The notes: a model not told the origin generated them from the letters alone. Shown: positions 1 through 9,324, counted from the first letter of the stretch. The stretch: DNA of 33,897 nucleotides from Candidatus Epulonipiscium sp. (GCA_012519955.1 JAAYPH010000052.1:1-33897), one strand, 5' to 3'. Program-made: numbers and translations.

Positions 1-101
1 ACTTTCATCGACTTATCTTTCCAGATTTCTTTAAATTGCTTAACTAAGTCCGATGCTACTATCTCCTTCCCGTTAAATTGAATAAATAATTCTTCTTTCA
101 T
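1..101 (-). CDS. N-terminal fragment of a small protein, possibly DUF6465 family
   Basis: Only the first 33 codons lie in the window; the gene runs off the left edge. The ATG at 101 is preceded by a good AAGGAG ribosome binding site (about 110-116) and a consensus-like promoter (178-206), so this is a real gene start. The visible peptide begins MKEELFIQFNGKEI and continues with a short amphipathic, lysine-rich stretch. This opening resembles the small clostridial DUF6465 proteins of unknown function, but that is recall of a pattern and not a firm assignment. The gene is separated from spoIVA by a strong hairpin and so is its own transcription unit. No function can be given. Confidence 0.6.
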   Translation of the reverse strand, partial: MKEELFIQFNGKEIVASDLVKQFKEIWKDKSMK

Positions 102-177
102 TGCTATCTCTCCTTATTCTTAAATAAAAACAATAAATTTTGTATTTGTTTAAAATTTAATGTACAAATTTTCCTTT

Positions 178-206
178 ATTGTATTACACACCTTTTTTTT
201 TGTCAA
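178..206 (-). promoter_or_regulatory. sigma-A promoter of the left-edge gene
   Basis: On the minus strand the -35 is TTGACA (201-206) and the -10 is TACAAT (178-183), with a 17-nt spacer. Transcription would start near 171, leaving a roughly 70-nt AT-rich leader before the ATG at 101. Confidence 0.7.
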
Positions 207-216
207 GTTTATTTAA

Positions 217-262
217 AAAATAAAGGCACTTCTCTGAACTCTCAGAGAAATGCCTTTATTTT
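217..262 (-). terminator. Terminator downstream of spoIVA
   Basis: A nearly perfect inverted repeat of about 21 bp (arms 217-237 and 242-262, one G-U pair, 4-nt loop) lies just after the spoIVA stop. It is followed on the minus strand by a T-rich run, so it is a strong intrinsic terminator. It also insulates spoIVA from the promoter of the left-edge gene. Confidence 0.85.
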
Positions 263-273
263 GATCTGTGCAT

Positions 274-1752
274 CTACAAAATAATACAGATTAAACCGCC
301 GCTTCCTTCATTAATGATTTTTTGCAATGTTTCCTGAAGTTTCATTTGGGCATCTTCAGGCATACGATAGAGCTTATTTTGCAATCCTTCATTCACTAGT
401 TCATGAAGAGACTTTCCAAAGATATTGGATTCCCATATTTTTTTCGGATCCGTTTCAAATTCGCTCATTAAATAATTTACTAGTTCCTCACTTTGTTTTT
501 CTGTACCAACGATTGGAGATACTTCAGTTTCAATATCAGCACGAATTAAATGAATTGAGGGCGCGCTGGCACGAAGTTTTACTCCAAAACGGTTTCCTTG
601 CTTTACAATTTCCGGTTCTTCCAGTTTTAGTTCATCCAGCATTGGTGTAACAACGCCATAGCCTTTTTGCTTCACTTCATGCAGAGCATAGGCCACTTTA
701 TCATATTCTCTCTTCGTATCAGCCAGTTTGCGAATGAGAGCAATCAATTGATGTTCTCCTTCAATTTCCATTCCGGTTGTTTCAGATAAAACTCTATAGA
801 ATAAGTGATCGGCAGTGGTTAAATCAATTCTAACAATTCCTGTCCCTAAGTTCGTTTTTTCTTGATATACTTTCTTGATAAAATCATAATTCTTAAAATC
901 ATCCATAGAGGCTTTTAATTCTCTTAGACGATAAACGGGATACATGGTGTCTTTTACTGCAGAAATCAATTGTTTTTTCATCCAGTGATCTGTATCCAGT
1001 GCTTCGACCCATTTAGGAAAGACGAATTGAATTTCTTGAATGGGGAATTCATATAAAACAGTTTCCATGATTCTATTGATATCATCCATTTTTAACTGTG
1101 CACAGTTGCAGGTGATGACAGGAACATTATATCTTTCCGATAGTTCTTGGTTTAATTCCTGAGTCTGGGGATCATAAGGCCTAGCAGAATTTAATAATAC
1201 TACAAAAGGTTTATTAATGGCTTTTAATTCACTGATTACTCTTTGTTCTGCTTCTTCATAATCATTTCTTGGAATATCTGTTATGGTTCCATCGGTGGTC
1301 ACGACAATACCAATGGTGGAATGATCATTGATTACTTTTTTTGTGCCTATTTCTGCCGCTTCGATAAAGGGTATTTCATACTCATACCAGGGGGTATGAA
1401 CCATTCTGGGATTTTCACCTTCTAAGTGACCTGTTGCACCAGGAACCATATATCCGACACAATCAATCATGCGCACATTAAAATCCAGTTCATCATTTAG
1501 AGTAATCGTAACGGATTCATTCGGAATAAATTTAGGCTCCGTAGTCATAATGGTTTTTCCCGCTGCACTTTGAGGAAGCTCATCTTTAGCTCTTTCTTTA
1601 TTGTAATTGTCAGGAATGTTGGGTATTACAAGCAAATCCATAAATCGTTTGATAAAAGTCGACTTTCCTGTTCTAACGGGTCCAACGACCCCTATGTAAA
1701 TGTCTCCGTTCGTTCTTTGGGCAATATCTTGATAGATGTTATAGTTTTCCAT
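274..1752 (-). CDS. spoIVA: Stage IV sporulation protein A, spore coat morphogenetic ATPase
   Basis: SpoIVA polymerises on the forespore outer membrane in an ATP-dependent way and forms the platform on which the coat assembles; it is also needed for cortex formation. The product is 492 aa, the same length as the Bacillus subtilis protein. A Walker A motif, GPVRTGKST, lies at residues 24-32 (K30, S31), and the protein ends in the family's hydrophobic GGLICIIL tail used in membrane anchoring. The start is the ATG at 1752, preceded by AGGAGG at about 1758-1764; the open frame extends 27 codons further upstream, but that extension runs across the promoter and lacks the conserved N-terminus. The gene is a single-gene unit with a sigma-E-type promoter at 1780-1808 and a terminator at 217-262. 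Confidence 0.97.
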   Translation of the reverse strand: MENYNIYQDIAQRTNGDIYIGVVGPVRTGKSTFIKRFMDLLVIPNIPDNYNKERAKDELPQSAAGKTIMTTEPKFIPNESVTITLNDELDFNVRMIDCVGYMVPGATGHLEGENPRMVHTPWYEYEIPFIEAAEIGTKKVINDHSTIGIVVTTDGTITDIPRNDYEEAEQRVISELKAINKPFVVLLNSARPYDPQTQELNQELSERYNVPVITCNCAQLKMDDINRIMETVLYEFPIQEIQFVFPKWVEALDTDHWMKKQLISAVKDTMYPVYRLRELKASMDDFKNYDFIKKVYQEKTNLGTGIVRIDLTTADHLFYRVLSETTGMEIEGEHQLIALIRKLADTKREYDKVAYALHEVKQKGYGVVTPMLDELKLEEPEIVKQGNRFGVKLRASAPSIHLIRADIETEVSPIVGTEKQSEELVNYLMSEFETDPKKIWESNIFGKSLHELVNEGLQNKLYRMPEDAQMKLQETLQKIINEGSGGLICIIL

Positions 1753-1779
1753 ATTGCATCCTCCTAAATAGAATTGATT

Positions 1780-1808
1780 ATTGTATGGGTACATTTTAAA
1801 TATATGTC
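1780..1808 (-). promoter_or_regulatory. Sigma-E-type promoter of spoIVA
   Basis: On the minus strand, CATACAAT (1780-1787) matches the mother-cell sigma-E -10 consensus exactly. GACATAT (1802-1808), 14 nt upstream, fits the looser -35. Transcription would begin around 1773, about 20 nt before the start codon. Known biology agrees: spoIVA is sigma-E dependent in Bacillus. Confidence 0.75.
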
Positions 1809-1847
1809 TAAAAAAATGTATTATTACAATCAATCAATTCTATAAAG

Positions 1848-1877
1848 AAAAAAGATGAGTAACGATTACTCATCTTT
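1848..1877 (-). terminator. Terminator of the DUF512-der-plsY-gpsA operon
   Basis: The inverted repeat has 12-bp arms (1851-1862 and 1866-1877) and a 3-nt loop, followed on the minus strand by a TTTTTTCTTT tail. One arm includes the gpsA stop codon (1866-1868), so the hairpin begins inside the last codons. Confidence 0.85.
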
Positions 1878-2909
1878 CCATGATACAGAATGGGACCAAT
1901 GAACTTCTTCCATTAGATGTTCAGTTCTCTTATCTCTTAGCATTAAATCAACAACCGCTTCCTTTGGAGACTTGCCTTCAAAAAGTACTTCAATCGTTTG
2001 TTTGATAATGGGCATTTCCACATTATATTTTTGTGATAAAGCATAGGCTGCCTTTGCGCTATGTACGCCTTCTACTACCATTTGAACTTCCGCTAGAGCT
2101 TCATCCAAGGATTTGCCTTTTCCAATTAAAATTCCGGCACGGCGGTTACGGCTGTGCATACTGGTACAAGTAACAATTAAATCTCCGATGCCTGATAGAC
2201 CGTTAAAAGTTTGGATATCTCCGCCCATAGCAACTCCCAGCCTAGTAATTTCAACCATACCTCTTGTCATAAGGGCTGCTTTAGTATTGTCTCCAAATCC
2301 TAATCCGTCAACAATTCCTGCGGCTAAAGCAATAACGTTCTTTAAGGCACCTCCTAATTCCACTCCAATTAAATCTGGATTGGTATACAGTCTAAATTTA
2401 GGTGTCATAAAGACATCCTGCACGAATTCAGCTACTTTTCTTGATTTGGAAGAAATAACGCAAGCTGTAGGAATATCTTTTGCAACTTCTTCAGCATGAC
2501 TGGGACCTGACAAAACAGCTACAGCACACTGAGGAGTAACTTCCGAAATAACTTGGGACATTGTAAGAAGCGTATCGTTTTCCAATCCTTTAGAAGCATT
2601 GACTATGATCTGGTTTTCTTTTAAATATGGCGAAAATTTCTCCATATTGCTTCGGATAAATTTTGAAGGTATTGCTATGAGTACAATACTCTTATCCATA
2701 AGTGCTTCTTTATAATCAGAAGTCAAATGAATATTATTTGGAATCAGTACTCCAGGAAGATAAGCTAAATTTTCTCTGGATTTTTCAAGTAAGCGTTTTT
2801 CTTCTTCCTGAAAACACCATAGGGTAACATTATGTCCATTTTTGCTTAGTAGTATTGCCAGGGCTGTTCCCCAGCTTCCAGCTCCCATAACCGCGATGTT
2901 CTGTGTCAT
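1866..2909 (-). CDS. gpsA: Glycerol-3-phosphate dehydrogenase [NAD(P)+]
   Basis: GpsA reduces dihydroxyacetone phosphate to sn-glycerol 3-phosphate, the backbone for phospholipid synthesis. The 347-aa length is typical. The N-terminal Rossmann motif GAGSWGTA (residues 9-16) binds NAD(P)H. The substrate-binding region reads [17 protein letters not shown], with the expected catalytic lysine at K190, followed by the [12 protein letters not shown] stretch typical of the family. The start ATG overlaps the plsY stop by one base (TAATG), so the two are translationally coupled. Next to PlsY, which uses glycerol 3-phosphate as acceptor, the pair supplies and consumes the same substrate. Confidence 0.97.
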   Translation of the reverse strand: MTQNIAVMGAGSWGTALAILLSKNGHNVTLWCFQEEEKRLLEKSRENLAYLPGVLIPNNIHLTSDYKEALMDKSIVLIAIPSKFIRSNMEKFSPYLKENQIIVNASKGLENDTLLTMSQVISEVTPQCAVAVLSGPSHAEEVAKDIPTACVISSKSRKVAEFVQDVFMTPKFRLYTNPDLIGVELGGALKNVIALAAGIVDGLGFGDNTKAALMTRGMVEITRLGVAMGGDIQTFNGLSGIGDLIVTCTSMHSRNRRAGILIGKGKSLDEALAEVQMVVEGVHSAKAAYALSQKYNVEMPIIKQTIEVLFEGKSPKEAVVDLMLRDKRTEHLMEEVHWSHSVSWKDE

Positions 2910-3529
2910 TATTGTTTCTCCTCCACTTTCTTATTTGAACGCTGTCCTAACTTGGATTCTTTGCCTGAAAGCAGTCGTTCAATATTTGTTCGATGTCTGA
3001 GTAAAGCAGAACCCATTAAAAATACACCTAAGATCATTAATTCATAATTTGTTTTCCAAAAGATTGAGAATAAAATAGGAATGGAAATTGCCATCAGAAT
3101 AGAACCAAGGGATACAAAGCGGGTTATAAAAATAACCACTGCCATAATAACTGCACAAATGATACCGATTCTATAGTCAAAAGCTAATAATATTCCTATA
3201 GTCGTAGCAATTCCTTTTCCACCCTTAAATTTTAGAAAAACTGGCCAGTTATGCCCTGCTACAGCTGCTGCACCCGCATACAGTCCGGCAGCAACTTGAT
3301 CAGGAAAAATCAATTTACATATAACTACTGCAAGGATTCCTTTTAAAAGATCGCCTATGAAAGTAATGATTCCCGATTTCCACCCCATTACCCTGATGAC
3401 ATTGGTCGTTCCGGCATTACCGCTTCCGAATTGGCGTATATCGATTTTTTTCACCGTTTTTCCTAAAATATAAGCAGTCTGAAAGCAGCCAATAAGGTAA
3501 CCGATTACTATACAAATAATCCTAAACAT
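2909..3529 (-). CDS. plsY: Acyl-phosphate:glycerol-3-phosphate acyltransferase
   Basis: PlsY is a polytopic membrane enzyme that transfers an acyl group from acyl-phosphate (made by PlsX) to glycerol 3-phosphate, giving lysophosphatidate. The 206-aa product is almost wholly hydrophobic with several membrane spans. It has the family motifs [15 protein letters not shown] near residue 35 and [19 protein letters not shown] near residue 93. The start is the ATG at 3529, with AAAGGAG just upstream; the open frame continues 21 codons further into the end of der, but those residues do not belong to the family. The gap to the der stop is 4 nt and the gpsA start overlaps its stop, so this is a tight operon. 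Confidence 0.96.
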   Translation of the reverse strand: MFRIICIVIGYLIGCFQTAYILGKTVKKIDIRQFGSGNAGTTNVIRVMGWKSGIITFIGDLLKGILAVVICKLIFPDQVAAGLYAGAAAVAGHNWPVFLKFKGGKGIATTIGILLAFDYRIGIICAVIMAVVIFITRFVSLGSILMAISIPILFSIFWKTNYELMILGVFLMGSALLRHRTNIERLLSGKESKLGQRSNKKVEEKQ

Positions 3530-3533
3530 ATCT

Positions 3534-4859
3534 TTACTCCTTTCCTTGCTTTTCTCTAACCATAAAACGCAAAGGAGTTCCTTTAAAGCCAAAAGCCTCT
3601 CTTAGTTGGTTTTCAATGTATCTTTCATAAGAGAAATGCATCAGTTCTTTATCGTTTACAAAGAGCACAAAACTAGGAGGTCGTACGCTTACTTGAGTCA
3701 TATAATAAATTTTTAGGCGCTTGCCTTTATCCGTAGGAGGCTGGTTCATTGCCATGGCTTCATACAATACGTCATTTAATAAACCGGTACTGATTCGAAG
3801 GGAATGATTTTGAGCAACCAATTTAATCATTTCAAACAATTTATGAACCCTTTGGCCTGTTAATGCAGAAATAAATAATTTGGGTGCATAAGGCATATAG
3901 CTCAGTTTGAATTCGATGTCTTTCAAGTATTTATTCATTGTTTTATCATCTTTTTCTATTTTATCCCATTTGTTGACAACGATAATGGCAGCTTTCCCTT
4001 TTTCATGAGCAATTCCTGCAATTTTAGTATCCTGCTCTGTAATCCCTTCAGATGCATCAATCATCAGAACTGCAACGTCTGCTCGCTCGATGGCAGCAAC
4101 TGTTCTTACTATACTATATTTCTCTATGTCTTCTTTAATTTTATTTTTTCTTCGAACGCCAGCTGTATCGATGAAGACGAATTTATCTTCTCCAATTGTT
4201 ACAGGAGTATCAATTGCATCCCTTGTAGTTCCCGGAATATCGCTAACAATAACCCGTTCTTCACCCAGTATTTTATTAATCAGTGAAGACTTTCCTACAT
4301 TTGGTTTTCCAATTATTGCAACCTTAATGACTTCATCTTCGTACTCCGATGTTTCTTGTTCTGGGAAATGTTCAATCACTTTATCCAGCATATCCCCTAA
4401 TCCCAAGGGCTGTGCTGCAGATATTGGAATTGGATCTCCCAATCCTAAGTTATAAAATTCATATACATCCATATTGTTTTGAATCATGTTATCCACTTTA
4501 TTTACGGCCAGTACCACGGGCTTATGAGATTTTCTAAGCATATTGGCTACTTCATGATCTGAATCCGTAAGCCCCTGTTTCACATCCACAAGAAAAATAA
4601 CCACATCTGCTGTTTCAATGGCAATTTCTGCTTGTTTTCTCATCTGACTTAAAATGATGTCATCAGAATTCGGCTCTATTCCTCCAGTATCAATTAATGT
4701 AAATGAATGATTGAGCCATTCTACGTCTGCATATATTCTATCTCTCGTAACACCGGGGGTATCTTCCACAATGGATATTCTTTCTCCGGCTAAACGATTA
4801 AATAAGGTTGATTTCCCTACATTTGGTCGTCCTACAATAGCAACGATAGGTTTACTCAT
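3534..4859 (-). CDS. der: Ribosome assembly GTPase Der (EngA)
   Basis: Der is an essential double GTPase that acts late in 50S subunit assembly. The 441-aa product has the hallmark tandem G domains. The first has GRPNVGKST (residues 10-18), [12 protein letters not shown] and NKVD. The second has GKPNVGKSS (184-192), DTAG and NKWD (near 297). A basic C-terminal KH-like domain follows (about 350-441). The start ATG overlaps the upstream DUF512 gene by 8 bases, and plsY follows after 4 nt, so it is mid-operon. All nucleotide-binding motifs are intact. Confidence 0.97.
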   Translation of the reverse strand: MSKPIVAIVGRPNVGKSTLFNRLAGERISIVEDTPGVTRDRIYADVEWLNHSFTLIDTGGIEPNSDDIILSQMRKQAEIAIETADVVIFLVDVKQGLTDSDHEVANMLRKSHKPVVLAVNKVDNMIQNNMDVYEFYNLGLGDPIPISAAQPLGLGDMLDKVIEHFPEQETSEYEDEVIKVAIIGKPNVGKSSLINKILGEERVIVSDIPGTTRDAIDTPVTIGEDKFVFIDTAGVRRKNKIKEDIEKYSIVRTVAAIERADVAVLMIDASEGITEQDTKIAGIAHEKGKAAIIVVNKWDKIEKDDKTMNKYLKDIEFKLSYMPYAPKLFISALTGQRVHKLFEMIKLVAQNHSLRISTGLLNDVLYEAMAMNQPPTDKGKRLKIYYMTQVSVRPPSFVLFVNDKELMHFSYERYIENQLREAFGFKGTPLRFMVREKQGKE

Positions 4860-6189
4860 TGGTATTCTCCTTTATATTTAGTATTCCATTTATAAATTCT
4901 TGACCAGAAGTTCCCACTATGGTTACTGGAATATCTAGTTTCTTTTCCAAATCCTCTGCATACATATCATCCAGCAGGATTGTATCGTTATTACGAAAAG
5001 CATTTTGAGGAAGCAATAATCGACTTCCTAATTCTTTATCCTTTAATTGGCTTAAAATATCTTGACCGGTAATAAGGCCTGCAACGGTTATTCGCTCACC
5101 AAAAAAGTAGTTGATAATCGGATAAATACGAACTGTCAGATTAGAATATTTTTGCTTTAATCTTTCAACCAGTTCACAAATAAAGGGATAGGTTATTACT
5201 CCGGTGGCAATTGAAACATCTATATCCTCTTCCAATGCTTCAGGAAGCGTTTCATAGTATTCTTCAAACTCATGTTTCATCAAAGCCAGCATACCTACTC
5301 CGTTTTCAATCTGAGGAAAATCTTCATATTCCTCAAATTCAGGGATTTCCAGTTCTCCCGTTAAATAAAATTCATCGGCTGCATAAATAAATGTGTTATT
5401 ATATTTCTTCTTGAAATAGTCCTGCCATTTATGAATGATTCTAATAACTTCTCTGGCATCTTCTTTTTCAAAAGGGATGAGTGGATACAGTTCGTGGCGA
5501 AATTTTGAAATACCAACCGGAACTACGGATGTACTTTTAATTCCGGGTAAAAATTGCCCTAAATCCTTTATGGTTTTATCCAGAATTTCTCCATCATTTA
5601 ATCCCTTACATAAAACGATTTGGCAGTTAACGTCAATTCCTGCATCAATAATTCTTTTAATTCTTTCCAGGATGTTTCCTGCAAATCTATTGTTCAACAT
5701 TTTTTTTCTAACTTCCGGATCGGTTGCATGAACTGAGATATTCATTGGAGATAACCGGTAATAAATGAGTCTTTCAAAATCCTTATCATTCATATTGGTA
5801 AGGGTAATGTAGTTACCGTATAAAAAGGACATTCTCCAATCATCGTCTTTAAAGTATACTGTTTTTCTCATATGAGGCGGAAGCTGATCAATGAAGCAAA
5901 AAACACATTTGTTTCTGCAAGGCTTTAACTGATCCATTAATTCATTTTCAAAGATCAACCCTAAATCTTCATTGATTTCTTTTTCTATTTCAAATTCCCA
6001 TTCCTCTGAAGATTGTTTTCGAACTAACACTGTAATGAAGTCATCCGATAAAAGGTATCGATAGTCAAAAACATCTTCAATTGATTGATTATTTATGGCA
6101 AGGAGTATATCTCCTTCTTCTATTCCCAGTTCTTCACCAATACTACCAGGAAGCACTTTTGTAATTTTATGTTCTTTGTATTTTTCCAA
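4852..6189 (-). CDS. DUF512 family protein with PDZ-like and radical-SAM regions
   Basis: This 445-aa protein belongs to a conserved family of unknown function (DUF512, PDZ/radical-SAM). Residues 1-60 form a PDZ-like segment ([22 protein letters not shown]). C91-x3-C95-x2-C98 (PCRNKCVFC) fits a radical-SAM [4Fe-4S] site, and the DUF512 region fills the rest. No substrate is known to me. The start is a TTG at 6189: no in-frame ATG sits better, and AGGAG lies 10 nt upstream, a somewhat long spacing. The gene leads an operon with der, plsY and gpsA, overlaps der by 8 nt, and has a promoter at 6232-6259. Coupling to der hints at a ribosome- or translation-related role, but this is only inference. 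Confidence 0.88.
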   Translation of the reverse strand: MEKYKEHKITKVLPGSIGEELGIEEGDILLAINNQSIEDVFDYRYLLSDDFITVLVRKQSSEEWEFEIEKEINEDLGLIFENELMDQLKPCRNKCVFCFIDQLPPHMRKTVYFKDDDWRMSFLYGNYITLTNMNDKDFERLIYYRLSPMNISVHATDPEVRKKMLNNRFAGNILERIKRIIDAGIDVNCQIVLCKGLNDGEILDKTIKDLGQFLPGIKSTSVVPVGISKFRHELYPLIPFEKEDAREVIRIIHKWQDYFKKKYNNTFIYAADEFYLTGELEIPEFEEYEDFPQIENGVGMLALMKHEFEEYYETLPEALEEDIDVSIATGVITYPFICELVERLKQKYSNLTVRIYPIINYFFGERITVAGLITGQDILSQLKDKELGSRLLLPQNAFRNNDTILLDDMYAEDLEKKLDIPVTIVGTSGQEFINGILNIKENTNE

Positions 6190-6231
6190 TCTAGCACAAC
6201 TCCTGCAAAATTAATATTCTAGTATAACTTT

Positions 6232-6259
6232 ATTATATCCAAAATAATGAATTTATCAA
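6232..6259 (-). promoter_or_regulatory. Sigma-A promoter of the DUF512-der-plsY-gpsA operon
   Basis: On the minus strand the -35 is TTGATA (6254-6259) and the -10 a perfect TATAAT (6232-6237), with a 16-nt spacer. It lies in the 84-nt gap between the pgeF stop and the DUF512 start; no terminator is visible for pgeF, so read-through is also possible. Confidence 0.65.
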
Positions 6260-6273
6260 TTCAAATTGTTGTA

Positions 6274-7113
6274 TTATGGCGACTGCTTTAATTCAATAAT
6301 TGCAGCCAAACTTCCTCTTTTGCCATTATGCCCCCTGTGAGAAAAGAAAATATCTTTATTACATTTCGTACATAAATCCGTGACAGTAATATTAGAAAGA
6401 GTTATGCCACTGTCACCCAATACTTTTTTATTGGCTTCCCACAAATCAACGATATATTTATTATTTTCTTGGGGATATACGATATTGTCTGCATTTGGAA
6501 AGGCTGCTTCAAATTCTTTGGCTACCGGCTCATCCACTTCAAAGCAGCATTTTCCTATGGAAGGACCTATGCCAACTAAAATATCCTCAGGATTAGAGTG
6601 AAATGTATCCATAAACACTTTAATCATTTCTAATCCTATTTTATTGACGGTTCCTCTCCAGCCTGCATGGGCAAGTCCTACAACCTTATTCACGGGATCT
6701 AAGAAAAAGAGCGGAACACAATCGGCATATAAAGTAACCAAAGGTAATTTGGTCATATTCGTGATCAAACCGTCAATTCCTTCGCTTTCACCAGACGTAT
6801 AGATTGGTTGATTAGGATTTTCTTTAGTAATGACTTTTATGTTAATGCCGTGAACTTGATTTGAGAAGATGAGATTCTCATAGTTAACATCAATAGCACT
6901 GCATAAAATTTGATAATTTCTTTTTACATTTTCATCATCGTCCCCTCTTCCAAATCCTAAATTAAGGGATTCAAAAATCCCTTTGCTGACACCGCCCAAT
7001 TTAGTACTAAAACAATGATTTACAAGATTGGTTTGATCGAAGGAAGGAAAAGTAATATAAAACAGGTTAGATTTTTGATGAATGGATAAACTTCTCGTAC
7101 GATCGAAATACAT
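6274..7113 (-). CDS. pgeF: Multicopper-oxidase-like (laccase-domain) purine nucleosidase / peptidoglycan editing factor
   Basis: The product is a 279-aa YlmD/YfiH family protein. Family members were first called laccase-like; later work describes purine nucleoside phosphorylase/deaminase activity, and in E. coli a role in keeping wrong residues out of peptidoglycan precursors. The metal-binding triad is visible: H88 in QVHG, C132 in ADCVPLF and H149 in HAGWRGT. The start ATG at 7113 has GAGGAG 5 nt upstream; an overlapping ATG at 7117 is in another frame. The gene follows yraN by 20 nt and ends the ylqG-ylqH-yraN-pgeF cluster. Exact substrate here is not shown by sequence. Confidence 0.9.
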   Translation of the reverse strand: MYFDRTRSLSIHQKSNLFYITFPSFDQTNLVNHCFSTKLGGVSKGIFESLNLGFGRGDDDENVKRNYQILCSAIDVNYENLIFSNQVHGINIKVITKENPNQPIYTSGESEGIDGLITNMTKLPLVTLYADCVPLFFLDPVNKVVGLAHAGWRGTVNKIGLEMIKVFMDTFHSNPEDILVGIGPSIGKCCFEVDEPVAKEFEAAFPNADNIVYPQENNKYIVDLWEANKKVLGDSGITLSNITVTDLCTKCNKDIFFSHRGHNGKRGSLAAIIELKQSP

Positions 7114-7133
7114 TCATACTCCTCTTTCTTTAT

Positions 7134-7496
7134 TTAGTTTGCATAAAAAGCATTTTTAATTAATGTCATCTTCAGATTCGGATACCTTCCCAAAATCTCA
7201 AGAACATCAAAACGACAGGGCCGATTCCATAAATTATACTTTTTTATATACCATAATGCAACCTTAGAAATTGTTTTCTGCTTATAATAATTTACAGCTT
7301 CTCTTGGATATCCATGGGAAAGATCTTTTCTATATTTAACTTCTACAAAAACTAAATATTCATTTTCCTCCGCAATAATATCCACTTCTCCTATTTTACA
7401 TCGAAAGTTTTTTTCCCGGATTTTTAAACCTTGTTTTTGCAAGAAATCAGATCCGATTTCTTCGCCCCAGCTTCCAATGTTTCTTTTATTATTCAT
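7134..7496 (-). CDS. YraN/UPF0102 family nuclease-like protein
   Basis: The product is a 120-aa member of UPF0102 (YraN), a restriction-endonuclease-fold family whose role is not settled. The conserved core is present: an N-terminal RNIGSWGEEIGSDFL helix, GEVDIIA at 36-42 with the acidic pair, and VFVEVKYR at 49-56, which together resemble the E/D-ExK active site of PD-(D/E)XK nucleases. The ATG at 7496 overlaps the ylqH stop by 8 nt, so translation is coupled. The same neighbour set (rnhB, ylqG, ylqH, yraN) is familiar in Firmicutes. The sequence gives no substrate. Confidence 0.9.
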   Translation of the reverse strand: MNNKRNIGSWGEEIGSDFLQKQGLKIREKNFRCKIGEVDIIAEENEYLVFVEVKYRKDLSHGYPREAVNYYKQKTISKVALWYIKKYNLWNRPCRFDVLEILGRYPNLKMTLIKNAFYAN

Positions 7497-7767
7497 TTTT
7501 CATCTTCTCCTGCAGCTCATCAAGATTTCCAACAAAAACAAGGATCTCTGCCACGACCTCATACAATTCGGGAGGAATAAAATCTCCGATATTGAGTTGG
7601 GTTAAAAGGTTGACCAATTCAGGATTTTCATATACAGGGACATCTTCTTCAATAGCCTTGTTAATAAGATTTTCTGCAATGATCCCTTTCCCCTTAGCTA
7701 AAACTTTTGGTGCCATGCTTCCTTTTTCATAATGGATAGCCGCCGCTTTTTTTACTTCCTTTTTCAT
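7489..7767 (-). CDS. ylqH: FlhB C-terminal-domain-like protein YlqH
   Basis: This 92-aa cytoplasmic protein corresponds to the C-terminal domain of the flagellar export switch FlhB (EscU/YscU/HrcU family) without the membrane part. Residues 7-45 read AAAIHYEKGSMAPKVLAKGKG and then AENLINKAIEEDVPVYENPELVNLL, the usual core. The autocleavage motif NPTH found in full FlhB is absent; the equivalent place has GSMAPK, as in other YlqH proteins. It begins 3 nt after the ylqG stop, with a GAGGGTG site inside the end of ylqG, and overlaps yraN. Being paired with a FliK-like protein mirrors the FliK-FlhB partnership, although no other flagellar gene is present. Confidence 0.9.
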   Translation of the reverse strand: MKKEVKKAAAIHYEKGSMAPKVLAKGKGIIAENLINKAIEEDVPVYENPELVNLLTQLNIGDFIPPELYEVVAEILVFVGNLDELQEKMKNE

Positions 7768-7770
7768 ACA

Positions 7771-9324
7771 CTACACCCTCATATCAAATGAATATCTTTT
7801 AGGTTCTTCTTTTATATTCGAAGCATTTTCGGGAGATTTTATTATATTAAAACGTTCTTTTAACCGATGAAAAGTAATTGATTTTAAATGATAACCTTTA
7901 TTGTGTAAAGCATTCATTAAACGTGGAGTATATTTTTGAAAGATTCCTTCAAACTTTTCATTTTCTAATCTAAATTGACAATATACATCTTTCCCGTTTT
8001 TTTGAACAAATGCTTCCACATACCCCAGGTTTGCTAAATCTAAAGCAATAAGAGCGGATATAGAATGAGCATCATTTTTCTCATTTTTCTTTTTGCGAAA
8101 TATATAAAGATCTGCCTGGGAATGATGATGATCTATTCTGATCGGAATTTGAATATAAGATTCATATTTATTCAGCTGATTCATAAAATCCAAGTTATCT
8201 TTAATTTGTTCTGAAACTTCTGCAATTTCTTTCCCTTGTGGAGATTCCATTTTATGAGCTATATCATTTACGGAAAGAACATATTTGTATATTTTATTAA
8301 AGACTTCTTTCAGATTATCTTGATTTTTTAAATTTTCAAGGGGTATATGAAGCTCATTTTTTATAATATTTATAAATTCCTTGATTTTATCAGATAGAAT
8401 ATCTTCTAAGCCTTCTTTTCCCTTATTTGTATCAGTCAATAATTTTAAGGTGTTTTTAAAGAAGTTAGATACTTCCTTATCATTAGTAAGTATAGACCTG
8501 ATTTCTTCATTTAAATCTTCAGCAGAAAAAAGCGTAGTATAATCATTTTTTAACATATTTTCTAATAAAGACTCAGGTCGATCTTTTAGATACGTTAATA
8601 CTTCAATTTCTTTTTCTAAGGTTATTAACTCATGGGTTGATTCGCTCATATGTTCAGAATCCAAAGGTGGATTTATGGAATACTCAGATTGTTTTGCTTG
8701 GGTTAATGATTTTATGAATTCTAGCTTGTGCGAACCATTTTCCATGTTTTCTATTGTGTCCAATAATTGATTCACTTGTTCCCCAATATTTTTATTATGT
8801 TCAATATATCCATTTAATTGAAGAATGTTTTTTTCATCGATTTGCATTTCATTTTTTAGCAGGAATAATACTTCTTCTAATGAAATATTAGGATGATTTT
8901 TAATCTGATGAAAAATTTCTTGAAGACTATTGCTGTCTATAGGCAGTTGATTTTCCAATAAACTTTCTACCAGCTTTACATTCTCCTGGTTCACAATCAG
9001 TTTTGCAGCATTTAATGCATCTAACACAACATTTAACTTTGGATCTTCATTTTGGTTCTTCAGGATTTCAATTAAAATCTGATCGTTTGTATTGGATTGA
9101 ACTTTAAAGAAAATCATTTGCCCAATTTTCATTTCAAGCAATTGGTTTTGCAGCTTTGCTTCTATGGAAAAACCATCACTAAGCTTCAACAAGACTTTTC
9201 CATGCTGAATATCCGTAATTTGAGCTTTGAAAATCTCTCCTTCGGATAGTTTGTAAAAAGATTTTTCTACGGATGAAATATGTTTTGTCGGTATTGATAT
9301 ATCCTTAAACGGGGTTACTTTCAT
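7771..9324 (-). CDS. ylqG: FliK-like (YlqG-type) large hypothetical protein
   Basis: The 517-aa product is charged and soluble, rich in Asn, Lys and Glu, with long helical stretches through residues about 50-380 and no signal peptide or membrane span. The last 120 residues (about 395-490) look like the globular C-terminal domain of flagellar hook-length control protein FliK: IPIRIDHHHSQADLYIF, a predicted strand-helix region, and a final SITFHRLKERFNI segment. Position between the rnhB block and ylqH matches Bacillus ylqG. The start is the ATG at 9324 with GAGGTG 6 nt upstream; the open frame begins at a GTG three codons earlier, which overlaps that site. Function is unknown; identity rests on context plus the C-terminal domain. 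Confidence 0.8.
   Translation of the reverse strand: MKVTPFKDISIPTKHISSVEKSFYKLSEGEIFKAQITDIQHGKVLLKLSDGFSIEAKLQNQLLEMKIGQMIFFKVQSNTNDQILIEILKNQNEDPKLNVVLDALNAAKLIVNQENVKLVESLLENQLPIDSNSLQEIFHQIKNHPNISLEEVLFLLKNEMQIDEKNILQLNGYIEHNKNIGEQVNQLLDTIENMENGSHKLEFIKSLTQAKQSEYSINPPLDSEHMSESTHELITLEKEIEVLTYLKDRPESLLENMLKNDYTTLFSAEDLNEEIRSILTNDKEVSNFFKNTLKLLTDTNKGKEGLEDILSDKIKEFINIIKNELHIPLENLKNQDNLKEVFNKIYKYVLSVNDIAHKMESPQGKEIAEVSEQIKDNLDFMNQLNKYESYIQIPIRIDHHHSQADLYIFRKKKNEKNDAHSISALIALDLANLGYVEAFVQKNGKDVYCQFRLENEKFEGIFQKYTPRLMNALHNKGYHLKSITFHRLKERFNIIKSPENASNIKEEPKRYSFDMRV

Noticed and set aside
327..650. 107-codon open frame on the plus strand opposite spoIVA
   Set aside because: It is antisense to a full-length, conserved gene, has no ribosome binding site or promoter, and the peptide resembles no protein I know.
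2113..2499. 128-codon open frame on the plus strand opposite gpsA
   Set aside because: It is the mirror of a conserved gene, rich in Pro, Ser and Ile as expected from a reverse frame, with no start signals.
4005..4537. Three overlapping plus-strand open frames opposite der
   Set aside because: All lie within the conserved GTPase gene and follow its codon pattern; no independent coding evidence.
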